Assembly: GCA_013696965.1 (NCBI GenBank)
Contig: JACCXN010000010.1
Coordinates: 67,592 to 131,591, forward strand
DNA: 64,000 bases
Source of the DNA: Bacteroidota bacterium
GTDB taxonomy: Bacteria > Bacteroidota > Bacteroidia > JACCXN01
Direction of reading: 5' to 3'
A program made the position numbers and the translations under genes. Of the stretch, positions 46,404-55,361 are shown in pieces (position 1 is the first letter of the stretch; each line of letters begins with the position of its first letter). The notes below the pieces were generated by a model, which saw only the letters and a list, made by a program, of their open reading frames with translations, ran no database searches and had not been told where the DNA came from.

Positions 46404-49220
46404 TTACTTGCTTAAATATAAATTCCGTTCTGAATAAATCTTCACAAAAAACTCATCTTGCAGATTGTCTATGAATTGAATAGCTTCTCCTGTAGATTTC
46501 ATTTCTGGACCTAATTCCTTATTCACATTCGGAAACTTATCAAACGAAAATACAGGTATTTTAATTGCATATCCCTCCATACGTGGATTGAAATTAAAAT
46601 CCTTCACTTTGCTATGTCCCAGCATAACTTTTGTAGCGTAATTTACATAAGGCTCATTATAGGCTTTGGCAATAAAAGGCACGGTTCTCGAAGCTCTTGG
46701 ATTGGCTTCAATAATATAAACCACTTCATCTTTTATAGCAAATTGAATATTTATTAGGCCTACTGTTTCAAGAGCTAAGGCTATTTTTTTTGTATAGGTT
46801 TTTATTTGGTTAATTACATTTTCGCTTAAATTAAAAGGGGGTAAAACCGCATAAGAATCACCAGAATGGATTCCTGCAGGCTCTATATGCTCCATAATTC
46901 CAACAATATAAACATCCGTACCGTCACAAATTGCATCAGATTCAGCCTCTATTGCCTTGTCTAAAAAATGATCAAGAAGTACTTTATTTCCTGGAATGTC
47001 TTTCAGTATATTAACAACATGCTGTTCAAGCTCTTCCTCATTGATAACAATTTTCATCCCCTGTCCACCTAAAACGTAAGAAGGCCTAACAAGTAAAGGA
47101 AAGTTAAGCTTCCTTGAAAGCTCTACCGCCTCCTCAGCACTCTCAATAACACCAAAATCAGGGTAAGGAATATTGTTCTGCTTTAACAATGCTGAAAAGC
47201 TTCCCCTATCTTCAGCTAAATCCAATGCTTTATAACTGGTTCCTATAATTTTAATACCATACCTGTCTAGTTTTTCCGCTAGTTTCAAAGCTGTCTGTCC
47301 ACCAAGTTGCACTATAACTCCTTCAGGCTTTTCATTTAAAATTATATCGTAGATATGTTCCCAAAAAACAGGTTCAAAATAAAGCCTGTCTGCTGTAGCA
47401 AAATCGGTAGATACGGTTTCAGGATTGCAATTTATCATTATGGTTTCATAACCACATTCCTTAGCAGCAAATACTCCATGCACGCAAGAATAATCAAATT
47501 CAATTCCTTGCCCAATCCTATTAGGACCTGAACCAAGAATTATAACTTTTTTCCTGTCCGATGGAATTGCTTCATTTTCTTCCTCAAAGGTAGAATAGAA
47601 ATAAGGAGTCTGGGCCTCAAATTCTGCAGCGCAAGTATCTACCATTTTGTAAACACGCTTGATTCCCAATTCATTTCTTTTCTCCCAAACCTTACTCTCC
47701 AGGCAGTCCAACAAGTGGGCAATTTGCCTGTCAGCATAACCCTTTTGTTTTGCAGTTAAAAGCAGGCCTTTTGAAATATTATCCAGGCTATGCCTTTCAA
47801 TTTCCTTTTCCAACACCACTAATTCTTCAATCTGATTTAAAAACCAGGGATCTATTTTAGTAAGCTTATGAATGGTTTTAAATGGAATTCCAAGTTTAAA
47901 AGCATCGTAAATATGAAACAATCTATTCCATGAGGGCCTTTCAAGGCTTTCAAGCAATTCTGCCTGATTCTTCAATTCCTTACCATCTGCACCTAATCCA
48001 TTTCTTTTTATTTCAAGAGACTGACATGCTTTTTGAAGAGCTTCCTGGAAACATCTGCCTATGCCCATTACCTCACCAACAGATTTCATCTGGAATCCCA
48101 AATGTCTGTCAGCACCTTTAAATTTATCAAAGTTCCAACGGGGTATTTTTACTATTACATAATCAAGAGTAGGTTCAAAAAGTGCAGAAGTAGTTTTGGT
48201 TATTTGATTTTCCAGTTCATCAAGGTTATAGCCTATTGCAAGTTTTGCTGCAATCTTAGCAATGGGATATCCTGTGGCTTTGCTAGCAAGAGCAGAAGAA
48301 CGAGATACCCTGGGATTAATTTCGATGGCTATAATATCTTCGTTCTCATCAGGGCTAACTGCGAACTGAACATTACATCCTCCTGCGAAATTACCTATAG
48401 CGCGCATCATCATTATTGCCAAAGTTCGCATCCTTTGATATGTTTTGTCTGACAGGGTCATAGCAGGGGCAACAGTAATTGAATCGCCAGTATGCACCCC
48501 CATTGGATCAAAATTTTCAATCGAACAAATAATTACAACATTGTCATTGTTGTCCCTGAGTAATTCCAGTTCATATTCCTTCCAACCCATTACTGCTTTA
48601 TCAATCATCACCTCATGAATAGGGGATGCGTGAAGCCCAACAGTTAATGCAGAATCAAAGTCTTCCTTTTTAAAAACCACTGCTCCTCCTGTTCCTCCAA
48701 GAGTATAGGATGGCCTAATTACCAGAGGGAAGCCTAGTTCTTGTGCAGCATTTTTCCCATCAAGAAATGAATTTGCTGTTTTTGAAGGAGCAACCCCAAC
48801 ACCTAATTCAACCATTAATTTCCTGAATGCTTCCCGGTTTTCAGTTACTTCAATTGCAGCAATATCAACACCTATCATACGCACTCCATGCTTTTTCCAA
48901 ATACCCATTTCCTCACATTTTATTGCCAGGTTCAAAGCAGTTTGGCCGCCCATAGTGGGCAATACAGCATCAATTTTATGCTTTTCCAGAATCTTAATAA
49001 TTGATTGTGGGGTCAAAGGCAAAAGATATATGTTATCAGCTGTTACCTTATCCGTCATAATTGTAGCCGGATTGGAATTAATAAGTGTTACTTCAATTCC
49101 CTCCTCTCTTAATGACTTTGCTGATTGGGAACCTGAATAATCAAATTCTACCGCCTGACCAATAATGATGGGGCCGCTTCCAATTATTAACACTGATTTT
49201 ATCGAATGATCTCTTGGCAT
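46404..49220 (-). CDS. carB: Carbamoyl-phosphate synthase large subunit (short form)
   Basis: 938 residues. Two ATP-grasp halves: R-D-H-S-I-K-S-V-L-I-I-G-S-G-P at the N-terminus, then R-P-S-Y-T-L-G-G-T-G-G-A-V and later R-P-S-Y-V-L-G-G-Q-G-M, E-I-N-P-R-V-S-R-S-S-A-L and E-A-N-P-R-A-S-R-T-V-P-F. Carboxy-phosphate and carbamate phosphorylation sites are both present. It makes carbamoyl phosphate for pyrimidines and arginine with the small subunit CarA, which is not in this window. It ends soon after the second ATP-grasp domain and so lacks the C-terminal allosteric MGS-type domain of the 1073-residue E. coli enzyme. I believe short CarB is common in the phylum. Confidence 0.95.
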   Translation of the reverse strand: MPRDHSIKSVLIIGSGPIIIGQAVEFDYSGSQSAKSLREEGIEVTLINSNPATIMTDKVTADNIYLLPLTPQSIIKILEKHKIDAVLPTMGGQTALNLAIKCEEMGIWKKHGVRMIGVDIAAIEVTENREAFRKLMVELGVGVAPSKTANSFLDGKNAAQELGFPLVIRPSYTLGGTGGAVVFKKEDFDSALTVGLHASPIHEVMIDKAVMGWKEYELELLRDNNDNVVIICSIENFDPMGVHTGDSITVAPAMTLSDKTYQRMRTLAIMMMRAIGNFAGGCNVQFAVSPDENEDIIAIEINPRVSRSSALASKATGYPIAKIAAKLAIGYNLDELENQITKTTSALFEPTLDYVIVKIPRWNFDKFKGADRHLGFQMKSVGEVMGIGRCFQEALQKACQSLEIKRNGLGADGKELKNQAELLESLERPSWNRLFHIYDAFKLGIPFKTIHKLTKIDPWFLNQIEELVVLEKEIERHSLDNISKGLLLTAKQKGYADRQIAHLLDCLESKVWEKRNELGIKRVYKMVDTCAAEFEAQTPYFYSTFEEENEAIPSDRKKVIILGSGPNRIGQGIEFDYSCVHGVFAAKECGYETIMINCNPETVSTDFATADRLYFEPVFWEHIYDIILNEKPEGVIVQLGGQTALKLAEKLDRYGIKIIGTSYKALDLAEDRGSFSALLKQNNIPYPDFGVIESAEEAVELSRKLNFPLLVRPSYVLGGQGMKIVINEEELEQHVVNILKDIPGNKVLLDHFLDKAIEAESDAICDGTDVYIVGIMEHIEPAGIHSGDSYAVLPPFNLSENVINQIKTYTKKIALALETVGLINIQFAIKDEVVYIIEANPRASRTVPFIAKAYNEPYVNYATKVMLGHSKVKDFNFNPRMEGYAIKIPVFSFDKFPNVNKELGPEMKSTGEAIQFIDNLQDEFFVKIYSERNLYLSK

Positions 49221-49359
49221 TATCCTAAAATTGATTTATGGTTTACTTTTATTCGCTGCGAATTTAAAGAAATCCATTTAAATGGCTCTTTAAATTCATT
49301 GGCAATCCTATAAAAATTCTTTTTATTTTGAATTATGATCTTTTTTAAATAGAGAACAT

Positions 49360-49393
49360 AAAAAAAGGGTGCTATCTGAATTTGATAACACCC
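49360..49393 (-). terminator. Rho-independent terminator for rpmH
   Basis: On the minus strand, GGGTGTTATC pairs with GATAGCACCC around a 7-base loop (one G-U pair), then seven T. It lies 23 bases past the rpmH stop and 140 bases before carB. Confidence 0.85.
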
Positions 49394-49415
49394 TCCTTGA
49401 AAAATCATTTAATAA

Positions 49416-49577
49416 TTACGATTTATGTCTTGCTTCATCTGAAACAGTTAATCTTGATCTTCCTTTTGCTCTCCTGGCAGCTAATACCCTTCTACCATTG
49501 GCACTGGCCATTCTTTCCCTGAAACCATGCTTATTTATTCTTTTCTTAATTGACGGTTGAAACGTTCTTTGAGCCAT
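49416..49577 (-). CDS. rpmH: 50S ribosomal protein L34
   Basis: 53 codons plus stop on the minus strand. The protein begins [14 protein letters not shown] and continues with [16 protein letters not shown], then [10 protein letters not shown], the universal L34 pattern of a very basic N-terminus and helix. It has a short acidic and polar C-terminal tail (V-S-D-E-A-R-H-K-S) as usual in Bacteroidota. It binds 23S rRNA. It is flanked by a strong promoter (49618-49647) and a terminator (49360-49393), so it is a single-gene transcript. Confidence 0.97.
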   Translation of the reverse strand: MAQRTFQPSIKKRINKHGFRERMASANGRRVLAARRAKGRSRLTVSDEARHKS

Positions 49578-49617
49578 TATTTCTATGTTTTATTATATTT
49601 TCCCCTTAAAAGGACTG

Positions 49618-49647
49618 CAAAAATAACAGGTTTTTTTTATCCGGCAA
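49618..49647 (-). promoter_or_regulatory. Consensus promoter of rpmH
   Basis: On the minus strand TTG (49645-49647), a 19-base spacer and TATTTTTG (49618-49625) fit the Bacteroidota -33/-7 promoter exactly. Expected start about 49611, giving a leader of about 34 bases. Confidence 0.75.
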
Positions 49648-49731
49648 AATTATTTTTAATTCTTTTTGTGATTTCTTCATTAAATATCATTAAACAGCCC
49701 TAAATACGCCTAATATTTGTAATTAATAACT

Positions 49732-49739
49732 TACCTTTG
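49732..49739 (+). promoter_or_regulatory. Possible -7 box for the MsbA-like gene
   Basis: TACCTTTG ends 15 bases before ATG 49755, so the expected start site gives a leader of about 10 bases and argues against using the upstream TTG at 49737. A TTG at 49717-49719 is 12 bases upstream, closer than the canonical spacing. Confidence 0.45.
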
Positions 49740-49754
49740 CGTAAATTATTGTAC

Positions 49755-51542
49755 ATGGCCCGTAAACAAAAGGGGGATGATTTGCCAAAAGCCAAAATCA
49801 CTTCCGCCTCCTTAAAAACTGCATCAAGAATTTTCACATTTTTAAAACCTTACAAAGGGAAATTTATTCTTGGGTTGATTTTTTTGTTTCTTACAAGCTT
49901 AACTGCACTTGCCTTCCCCTTACTAATGGGCAAATTAATTGATGCAGCTGATGCAACTTTCGAAAACATAAATACTTATGGGTTAATTTTGCTGGCTATT
50001 TTCGTTGCTCAATCTGTATTTTCTTTTTTCAGGGTAGTTCTTTTTGTAAATGTTACAGAAAACATGCTGGCTACATTAAGACAAACCATTTACTCACATT
50101 TGATTACCCTACCCATGTCCTTTTTTGGACAAAGAAGAGTAGGTGAACTTAACAGCAGACTTTCTTCAGATATTACTCAATTACAAGATACTTTTACTAC
50201 TACAATTGCAGAATTTTTAAGACAATTCTTATTGATTGTAGGCGGCATTGCTTTTTTATCCTATACTTCCGGGCAACTCACATTGATTATGCTTTCAATT
50301 GTACCGGTAGTTGCAATTCTAGCAGTTGTTTTCGGAAGGTACATTAGAAAAATTTCACGTTCCGTTCAGGATGCAACTGCTGGAGCAAATACAATAGTTG
50401 AAGAGACATTGCAAGGTATTGCAAATGTTAAATCGTTCGCAAACGAGTTTTTTGAAACTCAGCGTTATAAAAAACAAACTTCAGAAATAGTTCGTATTGC
50501 TCTTAAAGGCGGAGTGGCAAGAGGAGCGTTTGCTTCCTTTATAATATTATGCCTCTTTGGTGCTATCGTATTTGTAATATGGTATGGGGTTAAAATGGTT
50601 AATATGGGCGAATTATCAATTGGGGCCATGTTTCAATTTGTTCTTTATTCCGTTTTTGTTGGCGCTTCAATTGGCGGCATTGCAGAGCTTTATGCTCAAA
50701 TTCAAAAAGCATTCGGGGCTACGGAAAGAATTTTTGAAATTCTTGATGAACCAGCTGAAAACATTTCGCTGACCCAACAAATACAAATTGATAACAAATT
50801 AAATGGAAAAGTTGTTTTTAAAAATGTTGAATTTTCTTATCCTTCAAGAAAAGAGATTGTGGTACTTAAAAATATTTCTTTCGAAGCAAAAAGTGGTGAA
50901 TTAATTGCTGTCGTGGGTCCTAGCGGGGCAGGAAAATCAACATTGGCTTCCTTGTTATTAAGGTTTTATGATGTTTCAAATGGCCAGATTTTAATTGACG
51001 ATAAGGATATAAAAAATTATTCTTTATCTGAACTTAGGTCTCAAATGGCATTAGTGCCTCAGGAAGTACTTTTATTTGGGGGTACAATAAAAGAAAATAT
51101 AGTTTATGGTGCTCCGGGATCATCTATGGATGAGATTATAGAAGCTGCAAAAAAGGCAAATGCTCATTCGTTTATTGAACATTTTTCTGAAGGTTATGAA
51201 ACAATAGTGGGTGAACGAGGAATTCAACTCTCTGGTGGCCAGCGTCAAAGGATTGCAATTGCCAGAGCGGTTTTAAAAAATCCAGCAATTCTTATCCTTG
51301 ATGAAGCAACCAGTTCACTTGATTCTGAATCAGAAAGATTAGTTCAGGACGCCCTGGAGAAACTTATGCGTGACAGAACATCTTTTGTTATTGCGCATCG
51401 CCTTTCAACAATAGTTTCAGCTGATAAAATATTAGTAATTGATAAAGGGGAAGTTGTGGAGTCGGGAAGGCACGAAGAGTTAATGCAAAAAGAAAAGGGT
51501 TTATATAAAAACCTTAGCAGGATTCAGGTAGAATTGAATTAA
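49755..51542 (+). CDS. ABC exporter, MsbA-like, fused permease and ATPase
   Basis: 595 residues from ATG 49755. The N-terminal membrane domain has six helices (about 35-320). The ATPase domain has Walker A G-P-S-G-A-G-K-S-T (388-396), signature L-S-G-G-Q-R-Q-R and Walker B I-L-I-L-D-E-A-T-S-S-L-D. It works as a homodimer, with the lipid A flippase MsbA the best-known relative. Other lipid or drug exporters in this family cannot be excluded. It is a stand-alone gene convergent with rsmG. Confidence 0.92.
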   Translation: MARKQKGDDLPKAKITSASLKTASRIFTFLKPYKGKFILGLIFLFLTSLTALAFPLLMGKLIDAADATFENINTYGLILLAIFVAQSVFSFFRVVLFVNVTENMLATLRQTIYSHLITLPMSFFGQRRVGELNSRLSSDITQLQDTFTTTIAEFLRQFLLIVGGIAFLSYTSGQLTLIMLSIVPVVAILAVVFGRYIRKISRSVQDATAGANTIVEETLQGIANVKSFANEFFETQRYKKQTSEIVRIALKGGVARGAFASFIILCLFGAIVFVIWYGVKMVNMGELSIGAMFQFVLYSVFVGASIGGIAELYAQIQKAFGATERIFEILDEPAENISLTQQIQIDNKLNGKVVFKNVEFSYPSRKEIVVLKNISFEAKSGELIAVVGPSGAGKSTLASLLLRFYDVSNGQILIDDKDIKNYSLSELRSQMALVPQEVLLFGGTIKENIVYGAPGSSMDEIIEAAKKANAHSFIEHFSEGYETIVGERGIQLSGGQRQRIAIARAVLKNPAILILDEATSSLDSESERLVQDALEKLMRDRTSFVIAHRLSTIVSADKILVIDKGEVVESGRHEELMQKEKGLYKNLSRIQVELN

Positions 51543-51571
51543 CTTTTTCTAATTTGTTCATTCCGCTTTTA

Positions 51572-52204
51572 CTAGAGCCTTATATAAACTAGCTTTTTAG
51601 TTTCAAAAAATGCTTCTGAAAAATATTTCCCTAAATCGTATATCTTATATTTATAGTCTAAAGAGGATAACTCTTCCTTTAAATCTCCTCCTTTTAAGCA
51701 CAAAACCCCATTTGGAATATCATTAAAGCTTGTTTTTAAAACCTTTTTTCTAACCCATTCAACGAATTCAGGAAGTTGTGTAACAGCACGACTTACCACA
51801 AAATCAAATTTATCATTTACCTGCTCCGCACGTGCTTGCTCGGCAAAAACGTTTTCCAAACCAAGGCTTTCTGCAACCGCCTTTACAACCTTTATTTTCT
51901 TACCAATGGAATCAACAAGATGGAAATTACATTCAGGAAACAGAATGGACAAAGGTATTCCTGGAAAACCACCTCCGGTTCCTACATCTAATATCTTGGT
52001 TTTAGGTTTAAATGCAATAACTTTTGCAATGCCTAAAGAATGCAGTATATGTCGCTCGTACAATTGATCGATGTCCTTCCGGGAGATTACATTTATTTGG
52101 GCATTCCAATGAACATAAAGTTCATAGAGTTTTTCAAACTGTTCTTTTTGGTGTTTATTAATTTGAGGAAAATAATTGGAAAGTAGCGAAATATTACCTG
52201 ACAT
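51572..52204 (-). CDS. rsmG: 16S rRNA (guanine-527-N7)-methyltransferase RsmG
   Basis: 210 residues, the normal RsmG size. The SAM-binding motif is L-D-V-G-T-G-G-G-F-P-G-I-P-L (about 70-83), followed by D-S-I-G-K-K-I near 96 and V-S-R-A-V-T-Q-L-P-E near 135. It methylates G527 in the decoding region of 16S rRNA. It follows a 112-base gap from the sigma-factor gene on the same strand. Confidence 0.96.
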   Translation of the reverse strand: MSGNISLLSNYFPQINKHQKEQFEKLYELYVHWNAQINVISRKDIDQLYERHILHSLGIAKVIAFKPKTKILDVGTGGGFPGIPLSILFPECNFHLVDSIGKKIKVVKAVAESLGLENVFAEQARAEQVNDKFDFVVSRAVTQLPEFVEWVRKKVLKTSFNDIPNGVLCLKGGDLKEELSSLDYKYKIYDLGKYFSEAFFETKKLVYIRL

Positions 52205-52316
52205 AAATTTTATTTGAAAATTCGAGCATTAGCGTGTTAGAAAAACCATGAAAATATCATTCCCTGGCATTATTTTCTGATGATGATAAAGTGCAAATGA
52301 AAAATAAAAATACAGC

Positions 52317-52928
52317 TTAAATATTTTCTTTAGAATTTTTCATAATATTATAAAGAAATTCTCTTGCTCTGAATAATTGGGCCTTCACAGTCCCGAGCGG
52401 AATATCAAGCTTATCAGCAATTTCTTCATATGAATATTCCTGAAAATACCTTAGTTCAACCAATTCTCGATACCTGGGTTTGAGCTTTTCAACAACCTCA
52501 TGCATTAGCTTTATTTTTTCTTTTTTAATCACTTTTTCTTCAGGATCAAGCATCGATGATTTCAAATCAATAGACATTTCTCCTCCCTCTTCATTTTCAA
52601 ATGTTTTATCAATTGAAAATGTCGATTTATTCTTCCTTTTCCTTATAAAATCAATACAGTTATTGGAAGCAATCTTAAACAACCAGGTGCTGAAGGCATA
52701 ATTTGGAGTATATTGACCAAGCCGCTTGAATGCTTTACCAAAAGCTTCTATAGTAAGATCATCTGCATCATCCCTGTTATTTACCATTTTCAGAAGCATG
52801 AAATAAATTGAATCGCGGTAGCGCATCATCAATTCAGCATATGCTTTCTGATCACCATTTTCAACGGCAAGTATTACTAATTTATAATCATGTTGGGCTT
52901 TTTCAGACAGATTTGATCCTACTTCCAT
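52317..52928 (-). CDS. RNA polymerase ECF-type sigma factor
   Basis: 203 residues. Region 2 covers about 25-95 (Y-A-E-L-M-M-R-Y-R-D-S-I-Y and D-A-D-D-L-T-I-E-A-F-G-K-A-F, then W-L-F-K-I-A-S-N-N-C-I-D), and region 4 about 145-195 (R-Y-R-E-L-V-E-L-R-Y-F-Q-E-Y-S-Y-E-E-I-A, helix-turn-helix, L-G-T-V-K-A-Q). It recruits core RNA polymerase to a subset of promoters. No anti-sigma gene is adjacent, so its signal is unclear. Its ATG (52926-52928) overlaps the stop of the upstream glycosyltransferase gene by ten bases. Confidence 0.93.
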   Translation of the reverse strand: MEVGSNLSEKAQHDYKLVILAVENGDQKAYAELMMRYRDSIYFMLLKMVNNRDDADDLTIEAFGKAFKRLGQYTPNYAFSTWLFKIASNNCIDFIRKRKNKSTFSIDKTFENEEGGEMSIDLKSSMLDPEEKVIKKEKIKLMHEVVEKLKPRYRELVELRYFQEYSYEEIADKLDIPLGTVKAQLFRAREFLYNIMKNSKENI

Positions 52929-54049
52929 TTACTTTGTTTTATAAAGGCCTTTGAAAAAAATAAATACGGATAATAAAAAATTAAAAACAAATCTAATAAA
53001 GGTGCTAGAAACCAAAGGTCTCTTTCACCCAATTTATCCATTGATTTCCTAAAGATAATCATTTGTACAGATAATTTAGTTAAAAAGATTATTACTATTA
53101 GATTAATTTGATAATTAAGCAGGATTAACGCAACAAATACAAGTATGAAAATAAAATTTGACACTCCTAACAACCCTAGTGCAAATTTGATTTTCAGTTT
53201 ATATAATTTGCCGGTAGTAAGGTGTCGTCTTTTTTGCCTTACCCAATCTCTTAAGGTTCTTTTTGGTTTAGAAAAAGTATGTGAATCTATATCAAATTCA
53301 ATTGCTGTGTTGTTTTCATTTGCAACTTTTCCAATAAATAAATCATCATCACCAGATGCAATATGAGTGTGTTTAGCAAAGCCTTTGTGCTTAAAAAAAA
53401 GACTTTTTTCATAAGAAAGATTCCTTCCAACTCCCATATAAGGATTCCCACATAAGGCAAATGAATAATATTGTAGAGCTATAAAAAATGTATCAAAGCG
53501 TATTAATTTATTTAGTAACCCAGGCTTTTTTTCATACTTACCATAACCTAAAACAACTTCAATTCCTTCAGAATAATTAGAAGACATCCTTTTAATCCAA
53601 TTATCGCTTTTAGGAAAACAATCTGCATCGATAAGCAGAATTCTTTCATGTTTTGCGCCTTTAATTCCCAGAGTTAATGGATATTTCTTACCTGTAGATT
53701 GAAGCCCTTCCTGTTTAATTGTTATTGCACGGAAATTACTGTGATTTAATTGAAATTGTTCAAGTACAAATTCAGTTTCATCTGTTGAAAAATCATTCAC
53801 TACAATTACTTCAAATTCTGGATAATCCTGCGCAAGTATTAGTGGCAAGTTTTTTCTTAGATTTTCTTCTTCATTTTTAGCAGCAATTACAACTGTTACG
53901 GGAGGGGTGGCTGAAACAACAGAACTTTGTTTTTTTTTGTAAAAAGCAAATTTTCCAAATACAAATAAGTAATAAAAAAGAAGAACCAAAAAAGTTGCAA
54001 AAAACACTACAAATACAATGAATTCAATGCTAATGGAAAAATTAATCAT
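52919..54049 (-). CDS. Membrane-anchored glycosyltransferase family 2
   Basis: 376 residues from ATG 54047-54049; a TTG 19 codons upstream is less likely. An N-terminal membrane helix (about 6-32) leads to a GT2 domain: V-V-I-A-A-K-N-E-E-E-N-L near 53-64, V-N-D-F-S-T-D-E-T near 82-90, I-D-A-D-C-F-P as the D-x-D site, and D-D-D-L-F-I and R-Q-K-R-R-H, the Q-x-x-R-W-like segment. Three C-terminal membrane helices follow. It may add sugars to a lipid or polymer at the membrane. It is first in a unit with the sigma gene. Confidence 0.87.
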   Translation of the reverse strand: MINFSISIEFIVFVVFFATFLVLLFYYLFVFGKFAFYKKKQSSVVSATPPVTVVIAAKNEEENLRKNLPLILAQDYPEFEVIVVNDFSTDETEFVLEQFQLNHSNFRAITIKQEGLQSTGKKYPLTLGIKGAKHERILLIDADCFPKSDNWIKRMSSNYSEGIEVVLGYGKYEKKPGLLNKLIRFDTFFIALQYYSFALCGNPYMGVGRNLSYEKSLFFKHKGFAKHTHIASGDDDLFIGKVANENNTAIEFDIDSHTFSKPKRTLRDWVRQKRRHLTTGKLYKLKIKFALGLLGVSNFIFILVFVALILLNYQINLIVIIFLTKLSVQMIIFRKSMDKLGERDLWFLAPLLDLFLIFYYPYLFFSKAFIKQSKWK

Positions 54050-54079
54050 TTTAATAAAAGTTCGTTGTTGGTCATTATG

Positions 54080-54120
54080 CAAAAGTAATATTATATTCTT
54101 GAGCAATATCTTTATATTTG
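54080..54120. promoter_or_regulatory. Divergent -7 boxes between tgt and the membrane glycosyltransferase
   Basis: Minus-strand TACTTTTG (54080-54087) with TTG at 54104-54106, spaced 16, serves the glycosyltransferase/sigma unit. Plus-strand TATATTTG (54113-54120) with a TTG 11 bases upstream serves tgt, with a leader of about 14 bases to ATG 54140. Confidence 0.45.
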
Positions 54121-54139
54121 AACGTTTTTTTAAAATATT

Positions 54140-55270
54140 ATGAATTTCAAAATTTCCGCAACCGACAAAGAATCTCGTGCAAGAGCGGGAGAATTAATTA
54201 CTGATCATGGAAGTATAAAAACTCCGATTTTCATGCCCGTAGGAACTGCAGGAACAGTAAAAGCAGTACATCAGAGAGAGCTTAAGGATGACATTAAAGC
54301 CCAAATTATATTAGGCAACACTTACCATCTTTATTTACGCCCAGGTTTAGATATTATTGAAAAAGCGGGTGGAATACATAAATTCAATGGCTGGGACCTA
54401 CCTATTTTAACCGATAGTGGTGGTTACCAGGTTTATTCTCTTTCCGGCCAGAGAAAAATCATTGAAGAAGGAGTAAAATTTACTTCTCATGTAGATGGTT
54501 CTAAACATTTTTTCACTCCTGAGAATGTAATGGATATACAAAGGGTTATTGGGGCTGATATTATTATGGCTTTTGATGAATGCACCCCTTATCCTTGTGA
54601 ATTCAATTATGCAAAAAAGTCTATGGAGATGACCCACAGATGGCTTAAGCGCTGCTGCGACAGGTTTGACTCTACCAATTCTAAATACCAGTACAATCAA
54701 GCCTTTTTTCCAATTGTACAAGGTAGTGTTTATAAAGATTTACGTATAAAATCAGCTGAAACCATTGCTTCATTTGAAAGAGAAGGAAATGCAATAGGTG
54801 GCTTGTCTGTAGGAGAACCAGCTGAGGACATGTATGCCATGACAGAAGTTGTATGCAATATATTGCCTGTGGACAAACCTCGTTATTTAATGGGCGTTGG
54901 AACACCTGAAAACATTTTAGAATGTATTGCCCTGGGCATAGACATGTTTGATTGTGTAATGCCAACGCGTAATGCAAGAAATGGAATGTTATTTACCAAA
55001 AATGGAACAATGAACATGCGCAATGAAAAATGGAAGGCCGACTTTTCCCCCCTTGATCCAGAAGGAACTTGTTTTGTTGATTCCCAATATTCAAAAGCTT
55101 ATTTAAGACATCTTATTATTTCAAAAGAAATTCTAGGTGCCCAAATTGCTACAATTCACAATTTAAACTTTTATTTATGGCTTGTTAACCAGGCAAGAGA
55201 AAAAATAATTGAAGGCACTTTTAACCAATGGAAAAACACAATGGTAAAAAAGTTAAAGCAAAAGCTCTAA
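54140..55270 (+). CDS. tgt: tRNA-guanine(34) transglycosylase
   Basis: 376 residues. It exchanges guanine-34 for preQ1 in tRNAs with GUN anticodons. Catalytic Asp92 lies in T-D-S-G-G-Y-Q-V-Y-S, the nucleophile Asp271 in M-F-D-C-V-M-P-T-R-N-A-R-N-G, and G-L-S-V-G-E-P is at 221-227. At the zinc site E. coli has D-P-E-C-D-C-Y-T-C with three cysteines; here it reads D-P-E-G-T-C-F-V-D (306-314), so two of three cysteines are replaced, though His340 remains. The enzyme may use no zinc or bind it differently. I believe this loss occurs in other Bacteroidota as well. An LptF/G permease follows 91 bases later. Confidence 0.95.
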   Translation: MNFKISATDKESRARAGELITDHGSIKTPIFMPVGTAGTVKAVHQRELKDDIKAQIILGNTYHLYLRPGLDIIEKAGGIHKFNGWDLPILTDSGGYQVYSLSGQRKIIEEGVKFTSHVDGSKHFFTPENVMDIQRVIGADIIMAFDECTPYPCEFNYAKKSMEMTHRWLKRCCDRFDSTNSKYQYNQAFFPIVQGSVYKDLRIKSAETIASFEREGNAIGGLSVGEPAEDMYAMTEVVCNILPVDKPRYLMGVGTPENILECIALGIDMFDCVMPTRNARNGMLFTKNGTMNMRNEKWKADFSPLDPEGTCFVDSQYSKAYLRHLIISKEILGAQIATIHNLNFYLWLVNQAREKIIEGTFNQWKNTMVKKLKQKL

Positions 55271-55361
55271 CTTTTAATAATTGAATCACAGGAATTAAGT
55301 AAATATTTCCCACAGGATAATATCAACATGTTTGAATAAGCAACGAAATGAATTATAGAAA

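Noticed and set aside
49369-49560. Plus-strand open frame of about 63 codons
   Set aside because: It overlaps rpmH on the other strand and the rpmH terminator; the L34 protein sequence is unmistakable, so this frame is a shadow.
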